This document shows positions 37,775 to 44,691 of a DNA stretch of 64,000 nt, one piece after another. The notes under the pieces were generated by a model. That model worked only from the letters and a program-made list of their open reading frames with translations. It was not told where the DNA came from and ran no database searches. Numbering within the stretch: the first letter of the stretch is position 1; each line of letters starts with the position of its first letter. The translations under genes and the position numbers were made by a program. The stretch is from Bradyrhizobium manausense (GTDB lineage Bacteria; Pseudomonadota; Alphaproteobacteria; Rhizobiales; Xanthobacteraceae). The stretch covers positions 806,001-870,000 of the forward strand of contig NZ_JAFCJI010000001.1 in NCBI RefSeq assembly GCF_018131105.1, in the 5' to 3' direction.

Positions 37775-38371
37775 CTAGTTGAGTTGACGAGCTGTGCCCG
37801 GCGCCCCCGGGCTCAGGTAGACGGCGAGGCAGAGGCAGATCATCGCCATGCCGCCGAACGGGTATCGAAGTGCGACGATGCCGGCCGCGGCAAAGACCGC
37901 CAATGTCGCGAGTGAACGGATGCGCATCATCATGCGGGCCCGCGGCCCGACCTTGTGCGGCGCGGACCTGTCCACGGCCTCCATGCACAGCAGCAGATAG
38001 GTCGCATTCACCAGAAAGAAGTCGCCCGCGTAGAACGCGACCGGAACGGCCCCCAATTCCGAGCTGGCGATCCACGCGGTCGCGAACGGCATCAACGACA
38101 CCGCGAACAGATGCGCGAAATTTCCCCAGATCAGGCGGTGCGTCGCGACGTCGGGAAAGCGCAGGAGGTGATGATGGTTCACCCAGACGATCGCGATGAA
38201 GAGGTAGCTGATGGCGTAGCTGATCGCGGCCGGCCACAGCGCCAGCAAGGCGCCAAAGCTCGCCTCCTTCGGAGGGCGGAGCTCCAGTACCAGGATCGTG
38301 ATGATCACCGCGAACACGCCATCGGAGAAGGCGTTCATCCTCTCGGGCGTCACTGTCTCTTCGTTCGCCAT
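37775..38371 (-). CDS. TMEM175-type potassium channel protein
   Basis: A 198-residue, six-helix membrane protein of the TMEM175/DUF1211 family. The first helix carries the family filter motif RMNAFSDGVFAVIITILVLE (FSD core), and WVNHHHLLRF follows in the third helix region. Bacterial members form tetrameric potassium-permeable channels. It sits 47 bp after the haloalkane dehalogenase gene, inside an operon otherwise made of soluble enzymes. Confidence 0.9.
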   Translation of the reverse strand: MANEETVTPERMNAFSDGVFAVIITILVLELRPPKEASFGALLALWPAAISYAISYLFIAIVWVNHHHLLRFPDVATHRLIWGNFAHLFAVSLMPFATAWIASSELGAVPVAFYAGDFFLVNATYLLLCMEAVDRSAPHKVGPRARMMMRIRSLATLAVFAAAGIVALRYPFGGMAMICLCLAVYLSPGAPGTARQLN

Positions 38372-38418
38372 CGTCGCGCGCCATCGGCTCTGTCATCGAT
38401 GAGATCGGCCGTCGCCAG

Positions 38419-39306
38419 TCAGCGCAGCGTCTTCATCCAGGCTGCGATGGCGCTGCCGATCTCGTCAGGCGAATCTTCCTGGACGAAATGGACGCCTTTG
38501 ACGGTGACTTCGGTCTGTGCCGGAAAGCTTCTCGCCTGTTCGAGAACCTTGCCCTCGGCGAGGATTCCGCCGGGCTCCGCCTTCAGGAACAGCTTTGGCA
38601 CCTGGCTGCTCTTCAGCCATGCGGCGTAGGCGTCGACGGCCGCCGTGACGTCGGCGGGGTCGCCTTCGATGGGGATCTCTCTGGGGAACGTCAGCGTCGG
38701 CCGCCGGCCCTCGCCGGGCTCGGTAAAGGGCCGGCGATACTCCGCCATCTCCGCGTCCGAGAGCTTGCGCAGGATCGCCCCCGGCAGGACCTTCTCGATG
38801 AAGAAGTTGTCCTGCAGCACCATCTGCTCGCCGGCCTCGGAGCGCAACGCCTGCAAAACCGGCCGCATTCCAAACTTGTCCCAATGGTCCCAATACTGCC
38901 GGCCCACCATCGCTTCCATATAGGCAATGCCTTTCACGGCTTCGCGATGGTGGTTGGCCCAGTCGAAGCCAAGGGTGGAACCCCAGTCGTGGATGACGAG
39001 CGTGACGCGCTCGCGCACATTCAGCGCCTCGAGCAAGGCGCCGAGATAGCGGCGGTGCTCCACGAAGCGATACGAACCGGGCCCGCTGTCGGGCAGCTTG
39101 TCGGAATCGCCCATGCCGATCAGATCGGGTGCGATGCAGCGGCCCAGCGGTTCCAGATACGGCAGCACGTTGCGCCACAGGTAGGACGAGGTCGGATTGC
39201 CGTGCAGCAGGACGATGGGGTCGCCTTGTCCCACCTCCACATAGGCCATCTCACGGCCGAGAATCTTGCACCGCTGCTTTTTGTAGGGAAATGCCGCGGA
39301 TGTCAT
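38419..39306 (-). CDS. Haloalkane dehalogenase
   Basis: A 295-residue enzyme with a full haloalkane dehalogenase set: HGNPTSSYLWRN (asparagine for halide binding), DLIGMGDSDK, the nucleophile elbow VIHDWGS (aspartate plus halide-binding tryptophan), and the base histidine in GVHFVQEDSPDEIG. This is the pattern of the DhaA/LinB subfamily. ATG 39306 has a GGGGGAAG ribosome site. First gene of a five-gene minus-strand operon running to 35344, divergent from a SARP-type regulator. True substrate unknown. Confidence 0.88.
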   Translation of the reverse strand: MTSAAFPYKKQRCKILGREMAYVEVGQGDPIVLLHGNPTSSYLWRNVLPYLEPLGRCIAPDLIGMGDSDKLPDSGPGSYRFVEHRRYLGALLEALNVRERVTLVIHDWGSTLGFDWANHHREAVKGIAYMEAMVGRQYWDHWDKFGMRPVLQALRSEAGEQMVLQDNFFIEKVLPGAILRKLSDAEMAEYRRPFTEPGEGRRPTLTFPREIPIEGDPADVTAAVDAYAAWLKSSQVPKLFLKAEPGGILAEGKVLEQARSFPAQTEVTVKGVHFVQEDSPDEIGSAIAAWMKTLR

Positions 39307-39479
39307 GATTGCTTCCCCCAAGATCGCACGACTGTTATCGAAATCGCCGCTAAATGACTGATGAGGCTGGTCGTTTCTCTTCCGCGTGAAACGCGAGCCA
39401 TGCTAGCGTCGGATTGTCACACGATGTCCAAGACCTCCTGCTGTAGGCCGCCATCGTTGGAGCGAGCGTTGGAGCGATC

Positions 39480-41462
39480 ATGGAAATGGCGAGCCCGTCG
39501 GCGGACCGCGTTCTTTTGTTGGGCCCGTTGCAAGTCATCCGGAATGGAAGCGCGCTACCCCAGCCGCCGTCGCGCAAGGTCCGCGCTCTCCTTGCCTACC
39601 TCGCGATCGCGGCGCGGCCTGTTTCGCGCGAAAAACTGTGCGAGCTGCTTTGGGACGTCGCCGATGATCCGCGCGGCGAGCTGCGCTGGTGCCTCACCAA
39701 GCTGCGGCCGTTGGTCGACTGTCCGGCCGCGACACGGCTGATTGCGGATCGCAAACAGGTTCAGATCGAAGCCGATGCGCTCGACGTCGATGCGCTCAGG
39801 GTTGCGCGAGATGTCCAGACGACGCTGAGCAGTGGGTCACTGGGTGATGTTCGGTCGTTGCTGGCGCTGTTCCGCGGCGACTTTCTGGAAGGGCTCTCGG
39901 TCGAAAGGGCACCGTCGTTCGAAAACTGGCTCGCCGGCCAGCGCCACCGCTTTGGTCAATGGCGCCAGCAGCTGCTGGAGCGCCTCAGCGCTCTATTGCC
40001 GCCTGAGGATCGCATCGACGTGCTGCGGGAGCTCATCGAAGTGGCGCCGTTGGATGAAACGGCTCACGTCGCGCTGGTGCGTGCGTTGACGAACAACGCG
40101 TTCCATGCGGAGGCGAGGCAGCAGATCGATGCGTCCGTCGAGCGCTTTCGCAGTGAAGGCATTGACCCGACATCGCTCAGGTCGGCTTTTGCGACAGCGC
40201 AACAACAGCGTGGCAAACCCGCCAAGGCGATCCGTCTTCAGGGTCCTGGCATCGATGCGCCGGCCCTTCAGCCGGCAGCGCGCACGCGCCGGCCGTTGCT
40301 CCTCGTGATGCCGTTTGCCGGGGCGGCGCCCGAGGACCTCGCAGATGCCGGACGCGTGACGAGCGACGTCATTTTCGGCATCGCCAAGCTGCGGAGCGTC
40401 AGCACGATCGCTTGGAGCACGGCATCCGCATTGAGCGGTCAATCGCCGGCCGTCGCGGCCACCCGGGTGAATGCGCAATATGTCGCGTGCGGCCGGTTGC
40501 AGCGCCATGGTGCGGATTATCTCGCCTCGATCGAGCTCATCGAGCCCGCGAGCGACCGCATCTTCTGGGCCGGCGAATTCTCCTGCAATGTCGACGACGC
40601 CTTCTCCGCGGCCAATCCATTGGCATCGCAGATCGTGGCGGGTCTCGATGCCGAGATTCACATCATTGAACGTAACCGGGCGCTGCTCCTGCCGCCGACC
40701 TCGCTCGATGCATGGCAGGCGTACCATCGCGGTGTCGCCAACATGTATCGATTCACCAGCGAGAGCAATCGCGAGGCGCAATCGTTCTTCCATCAAGCCA
40801 TCGCGCGCGACCCGACTTTCTCGCGAAGCTATGCCGGCTTGTCCTTCACGCATTTCCAGAATGCATTCGTGCTGAAGACGCGCGAACGAGAGCAGGAGAT
40901 CGCCTTGGCGCTCAGTACGGCTGGCCGGGGGCTGGAAGTGGACCCTGGCGACCCGGCAGCGCACTGGGCGATGGGTCGGGCGCTCTGGCTTCGACGAGAC
41001 CACGAGAGTGCGATTACTGCGCTGGAGCAGGCCACTCGTCTCAGCCCGAGCTATGCTTCGGCTCATTATTCCCTGGCGATGGTGCATTGTCAGACCGGCG
41101 ATCCCGAACGCGCGGTGCAGGCGGCGGACACCGCAGCTCTTCTCAGTCCGCTGGATCCGATGCTGTTTGCGATCTTCGGCGCGCGGACCTTCGGCCTGCT
41201 GCGGCTGGGAAAGACCGAGGAGGCCGCCGTCTTCGCCCTTCGTGGCGCCGAGCAACCCAACGCGCACATCCACGCGCGGGCGATCGCCGTGCTGACGCTC
41301 GCGACCGCCGGACGCATGGACGAGGCCGATGCCGAATGGACGCGCCTCCGGCATCTGCAACCCGCCTACACATTCAGGCAGTTCGAAGATGCCTTCCATC
41401 TGGTGGACGATCTCAGGCGCACCTATCAAAAGGCGGCGAAGGCGATGCACATCCCGCAGTGA
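39480..41462 (+). CDS. SARP/BTAD-TPR transcriptional regulator
   Basis: 660 residues. N-terminal winged helix (about 8-100, LLLGPLQVIRNGSALP, KVRALLAYLAI), a bacterial transcriptional activation domain (about 110-245), a TolB-like segment (about 275-390, LLLVMPFAGAAPEDLADAGR), and C-terminal tetratricopeptide repeats (about 400-640). This is the layout of rhizobial SARP-like regulators. It is divergent from the dehalogenase-TMEM175-hydrolase-SDR operon, which it probably controls. An 11-bp direct repeat covers its ribosome-binding site. Confidence 0.88.
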   Translation: MEMASPSADRVLLLGPLQVIRNGSALPQPPSRKVRALLAYLAIAARPVSREKLCELLWDVADDPRGELRWCLTKLRPLVDCPAATRLIADRKQVQIEADALDVDALRVARDVQTTLSSGSLGDVRSLLALFRGDFLEGLSVERAPSFENWLAGQRHRFGQWRQQLLERLSALLPPEDRIDVLRELIEVAPLDETAHVALVRALTNNAFHAEARQQIDASVERFRSEGIDPTSLRSAFATAQQQRGKPAKAIRLQGPGIDAPALQPAARTRRPLLLVMPFAGAAPEDLADAGRVTSDVIFGIAKLRSVSTIAWSTASALSGQSPAVAATRVNAQYVACGRLQRHGADYLASIELIEPASDRIFWAGEFSCNVDDAFSAANPLASQIVAGLDAEIHIIERNRALLLPPTSLDAWQAYHRGVANMYRFTSESNREAQSFFHQAIARDPTFSRSYAGLSFTHFQNAFVLKTREREQEIALALSTAGRGLEVDPGDPAAHWAMGRALWLRRDHESAITALEQATRLSPSYASAHYSLAMVHCQTGDPERAVQAADTAALLSPLDPMLFAIFGARTFGLLRLGKTEEAAVFALRGAEQPNAHIHARAIAVLTLATAGRMDEADAEWTRLRHLQPAYTFRQFEDAFHLVDDLRRTYQKAAKAMHIPQ

Positions 41463-41547
41463 GGCTGATGCTGGGGAACGTCTTCGCCTGCCGAACTCTT
41501 CGTCGCACCTGGCTCATTTGTTCCGACGTCCTGGGCCGGCTGATTCA

Positions 41548-41572
41548 GGAACGGCAAGTTCGTCAATCCGTT
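41548..41572 (+). promoter_or_regulatory. EcfG-type promoter of csbD
   Basis: GGAAC (41548-41552), a 16-base spacer, then CGTT (41569-41572), an exact match to the general-stress consensus. It lies 26 bp before the csbD-like ATG, leaving a short 5' leader. CsbD is a classic general-stress protein, which supports the call. Confidence 0.75.
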
Positions 41573-41597
41573 ATCTCCCGTATGGAAGGAGAGCATC

Positions 41598-41774
41598 ATG
41601 AGCGTTGAAGGCAAGGTCAAGGAAGGCGCCGGCTACATCAAGGAAGAGATGAACGAGCACGGCAAGGATCCCGCGAGCCAGCGCAAGGCCCAGGAAGGTC
41701 GCGATCTTCGCAACGAAGGCCGCATGGAAGACGGCAAGCCGCCGAAGACCACCAAGCCGGGCACCGGCCACTGA
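41598..41774 (+). CDS. CsbD family stress protein
   Basis: A 58-residue, highly charged protein: MSVEGKVKEGAGYIKEEMNE then lysine-, glutamate- and glycine-rich sequence ending TTKPGTGH. This is the CsbD-like pattern; such proteins accumulate under general stress in many bacteria and their molecular role is unclear. There is a strong GGAAGGAGA ribosome site, an EcfG-type promoter match just upstream, and an intrinsic terminator downstream, so it is a compact single-gene unit. Confidence 0.85.
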   Translation: MSVEGKVKEGAGYIKEEMNEHGKDPASQRKAQEGRDLRNEGRMEDGKPPKTTKPGTGH

Positions 41775-41791
41775 TCCGATTCGATCTGGAT

Positions 41792-41824
41792 ACCGCCCTT
41801 GACCCGCGTCAGGGGCGGTTTCTT
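41792..41824 (+). terminator. Intrinsic terminator after csbD
   Basis: An 11-bp stem with one G-T wobble (41792-41802 with 41809-41819, core ACCGCCC/GGGCGGT), a 6-base loop and a following T-rich stretch TTTCTT. It lies 17 bp after the csbD-like stop codon. Confidence 0.8.
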
Positions 41825-42010
41825 GTGCGCCAAAAGCAAAAGAGAGCGCGCGAGCCCTGCTCCTGAGAGCGCAGGCGTACCGCGCGCCAACGGTCGACCC
41901 GCGAGCACGGCGACCGTCACTGAGGAAATGCCCGGATCGGGCGCTTGTTCCTATTTGGAACCATCAACTCTGCACCTGCTTGACGGCTTGCGCAGCGAAA
42001 AGGCGCGATC

Positions 42011-42286
42011 ATGCGCAAGATCCTGAACTGGTTTTTCCGCAATCGTGAAACCGGCGCCATCACGATCGCGCAGAGCCCCAATCTCGTTCTATGGATCGTC
42101 ATCGTCGCGGCCCTCCTGCGCTGGATGTGGCCCTCCTCAGGCCAAGTCAGCGGCGCGTTGACGGTCGTCGTCAAAGGCGGACTTCTCGTCTGGGCTGCCG
42201 ACGAGATCGTTCGCGGCGTCAATCCCTGGCGGCGCTGTCTCGGAACGGCCGTAGCCGTCTATGACCTCACGACGCTTTTGCGGTGA
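42011..42286 (+). CDS. Small membrane protein
   Basis: A 91-residue protein with two predicted transmembrane helices (about 25-40, LVLWIVIVAALLRWMW, and 46-66, SGALTVVVKGGLLVWAADEI) and a C-terminal hydrophobic helix. Family not recognised by name, though similar short proteins are common in rhizobia. It stands among small stress-type genes. The 236 bp before it hold the csbD terminator and no other gene that I can support. Confidence 0.7.
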   Translation: MRKILNWFFRNRETGAITIAQSPNLVLWIVIVAALLRWMWPSSGQVSGALTVVVKGGLLVWAADEIVRGVNPWRRCLGTAVAVYDLTTLLR

Positions 42287-42364
42287 AAGGTGGAAGCGCC
42301 GCACTTTTGCCGGGCTCGACCCTTCACCTTGTGTTCATCGGTTCCGCAATATGTCCGGGATCCG

Positions 42365-42715
42365 ATGATCGACATGGTGGTGAGGAACATGTCCTGTGAC
42401 CCGATGGCCGCGGCGGTTGATTGGCTCGACGCCTACCGCGCCGGCGATATTGAAGCGATCCTGGCAATGTACGCCGAAGATGCCGTGGTGCATTGCGACT
42501 GCGATGGCATGAAAACCTTGACCGGCCCGGAAGCTCTCCGGGCCTATTGGGTTGACCGGCTCAGGCGACATCCGGCTTCCGCGTTGGACAATCTCCAGCC
42601 CTCGGGTGACGGAACGGAGATCTCCTACATCACGGGGACCGGCTTGGTGAGCGCCATTCTGGCCTTCGACCGCGCCGGGAAGATCAAGACACTCAGCTGC
42701 GGTCCGTCAAATTGA
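42365..42715 (+). CDS. SnoaL/NTF2-like protein
   Basis: A 116-residue protein with the cone-shaped NTF2/SnoaL-like pattern: helix AAAVDWLDAYRAGDIEAILAM, then YAEDAVVHCDCDGM and LTGPEALRAYWVDRLRRHP. Members are small enzymes or ligand-binding proteins; the substrate is unknown. ATG 42365 is the likely start, with ATG 42389 possible. It has no signal peptide. Confidence 0.78.
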   Translation: MIDMVVRNMSCDPMAAAVDWLDAYRAGDIEAILAMYAEDAVVHCDCDGMKTLTGPEALRAYWVDRLRRHPASALDNLQPSGDGTEISYITGTGLVSAILAFDRAGKIKTLSCGPSN

Positions 42716-42773
42716 GACGGTCCATGTCCCTGATAGCGCCAGGCCGCGAACTTTGTTATCGAACGGGCTAGGC

Positions 42774-42935
42774 TTAGGGAGGCTGCTTGGGGAAGGACTC
42801 CTGGGTTTTGCGGCCCAGGAAGGTATCGGGCATAGGCAGCCTCAGCACCTCTGATGCTTCAACCGTTAGATCGCGCAGGCGCGCGTTTTGTTCGGCCTGA
42901 GCCCCGTCACAGAGCGACGTGACTATTCCCGACAT
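42774..42935 (-). CDS. Small conserved-looking protein (53 aa)
   Basis: The 53-residue frame ends in VLRLPMPDTFLGRKTQESFP. I recognise this tail pattern (PDTFLGRKTQ-FP) from short rhizobial hypothetical proteins, which is the main reason for calling it. A helix, NARLRDLTVEASEV, precedes it. The frame is open much further upstream, but that part runs antisense to the DUF417 gene. ATG 42935 is the likely start. Function unknown. Confidence 0.5.
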   Translation of the reverse strand: MSGIVTSLCDGAQAEQNARLRDLTVEASEVLRLPMPDTFLGRKTQESFPKQPP

Positions 42936-43058
42936 GCCCTGCACAAAATCGTGACCGGTCGTGGACGCCCGCGCGCGTAACGGAGCGGGAGAGCCTGCGT
43001 ACAGATGGTGCCTGTGACGCGGTAGATCGCAGCGCGCCAATTGAATGTGAGAGCTGCG

Positions 43059-43550
43059 ATGAAGGAAATGTTCAATATCGCCGAGACCGGCACGGGGTCT
43101 TACCGATCGTTGGCCATCCTGAGATGGGTCATGGTCGTCATCTTCGTCTCGTTCGGAATGCAGAAGTTTACGCCGCAATCGGCGCAAGGCATCGCGCAAT
43201 TCATAACCAACAGTCCCTTCATCTCCTGGCTGTCCGTGCTCGGCTTGAGAGGCGAGGCTTACTTCCTCGGAATTGCGGAGTTCATCATCGCGGCGCTGCT
43301 CGTCGCAGGTGCGTTCAGCCCGCTTCTTTCAGCGCTGGGCTCGCTTCTTGGCATGGTGACGTTCGCAATTACGTGGTCGTTTTTCTTCACGACACCGGGC
43401 GTTGTGACGTGGAGCCTGTCGACCGATCCAATGGCCTGGAATTTGGCGGGAGAGTTCCTGTTCAAGGATATCGTTCTGCTCTGCGTCTGCGCAGTGCTGT
43501 TTCTCGCATCATTGCCGCGAGCAGGGACGGGTCCCGCTATGTCGCCCTGA
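43059..43550 (+). CDS. DUF417 (YkgB) family membrane protein
   Basis: A 163-residue protein with four transmembrane helices and the DUF417 blocks VVIFVSFGMQKFTPQSAQGI, SPFISWLSVLGLRG and FFFTTPGVVTWSLSTDPMAW. The family includes RclC, an inner-membrane protein of the reactive-chlorine response. ATG 43059 is preferred to a TTG at 43041. The monooxygenase-like gene lies 83 bp downstream. Confidence 0.87.
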   Translation: MKEMFNIAETGTGSYRSLAILRWVMVVIFVSFGMQKFTPQSAQGIAQFITNSPFISWLSVLGLRGEAYFLGIAEFIIAALLVAGAFSPLLSALGSLLGMVTFAITWSFFFTTPGVVTWSLSTDPMAWNLAGEFLFKDIVLLCVCAVLFLASLPRAGTGPAMSP

Positions 43551-43633
43551 CCCTTACCGCTGTAACGCTTCGTAGCCACAACGACCGACCGGAGTTCGAA
43601 AGATTGCCCCGGTGCAGCAAATAAGAGCTTAGC

Positions 43634-43960
43634 ATGATCAACGACGTGATCGTTATTGGTGATCTGAAATTGCGTCATGACGCGTCGCTCGAGGAGCACG
43701 ACAGGCTTGGCGAACGCATGTACGGCATCGTGAGCGAGCTGCCGGGTTTCCTGTCCGTCAAATCGTTCAAATCGGATGATGGCGAGGAGCTGACCGTTTT
43801 CCGCTTCTCGTCGGAGGAGGCGCTGGAGGCTTGGCGCACCCATCCTGAACACGTCCAGACGATGAAACGCGGACACGCGGAATTTTACGTCAGCGGGTTC
43901 TTGCAGATCTGCAAGGTTATCCGGGAGGTGGGCCCGTTCGATCACTCACAGCAGGCGTGA
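43634..43960 (+). CDS. Antibiotic biosynthesis monooxygenase-like protein
   Basis: A 108-residue protein of the dimeric ferredoxin-like ABM fold: GERMYGIVSELPGFLSVKSF, then ELTVFRFSSEEALEAWRTHPEHV. Such proteins include small oxygenases and haem-degrading enzymes as well as stress proteins without known activity. It follows the DUF417 gene on the same strand and may be co-transcribed with it. Confidence 0.82.
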   Translation: MINDVIVIGDLKLRHDASLEEHDRLGERMYGIVSELPGFLSVKSFKSDDGEELTVFRFSSEEALEAWRTHPEHVQTMKRGHAEFYVSGFLQICKVIREVGPFDHSQQA

Positions 43961-44136
43961 CGGGCGTCCGATGATACCATGCTACCGGTGCCTTGCCCGG
44001 CGTGTCGAACGTCAACGCCACGGCCTCACCGCGGAATATGCAACGCAGTTGTCCACACCCACGACACGCAGTAGCGAATTGCGGATCCGACCCACTAGCG
44101 ATCGATAATTTGCCAACGTGATCCGGCGTTGTCTTT

Positions 44137-44571
44137 ATGCCCGGCATGAGCACCAAATCACGCGAGGTCATCTGGAGCGGCCGCATCATGGGGGCGGAGA
44201 TTTCCGCCAAGCACGCACGCGAGGAGGCGCGGAAAGCGGTGCGCGAGGCCGATCGTGCCGAAGCCGAAGCGTGGTCGGTGCGCATGGAAGGTTACGGCGG
44301 TCCCGCGCAGCCCTCGCCGACGATCGGGCAATGCCTCAACGGCGGCCTCGGCTGGCTCGAGGTCGAGTGCGTCAGGTGCAAAGCGCGCGCGAGCCTGCCG
44401 CTCGATGCGATCCGTCGTCCCCGCGACACGCCGATCTGGAAACTGGAGGCTTCGCTGAAGTGCCGGTCATGCCGGAACGGACGGTCCGCGCCGCCGGTCC
44501 ACATGATCAAACTGACCGCGACGCGAAGCATCACGCCGTACAAATGGGTGCACCCGACCGAGGAGCGATAG
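44137..44571 (+). CDS. Zinc-ribbon hypothetical protein
   Basis: A 144-residue protein with two CxxC pairs that could bind zinc (VECVRC around residue 80 and LKCRSC around residue 110), an alanine/glutamate-rich helix in front, and the tail TRSITPYKWVHPTEER. ATG 44146 (MSTKSREV) is also possible. Function unknown. A 54-bp copy of its last 17 codons plus flank lies 3.8 kb away at 48315-48368, with only synonymous differences. Confidence 0.72.
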   Translation: MPGMSTKSREVIWSGRIMGAEISAKHAREEARKAVREADRAEAEAWSVRMEGYGGPAQPSPTIGQCLNGGLGWLEVECVRCKARASLPLDAIRRPRDTPIWKLEASLKCRSCRNGRSAPPVHMIKLTATRSITPYKWVHPTEER

Positions 44572-44623
44572 AGCCATGAGCTCATAGACGCACTAGTGGC
44601 GCGGTACTATTGTGTGCCGGATA

Positions 44624-44649
44624 GGAACGTTTGCCGATTTCGAGGCGTT
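44624..44649 (+). promoter_or_regulatory. EcfG-type promoter of hybrid kinase
   Basis: GGAAC (44624-44628), a 17-base spacer, then CGTT (44646-44649), an exact match to the general-stress consensus, 43 bp before the ATG of the hybrid histidine kinase and on its strand. Confidence 0.68.
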
Positions 44650-44691
44650 TGAGCCACTCCCTCCCTTGAGTTCCATCAATTGAGTGCCTCA

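Noticed and set aside
41985..41998. GGAAC at 41958 followed by GCTT, considered as an EcfG promoter for the small membrane gene
   Set aside because: The -10 element does not match CGTT at a spacing of 16 or 17.
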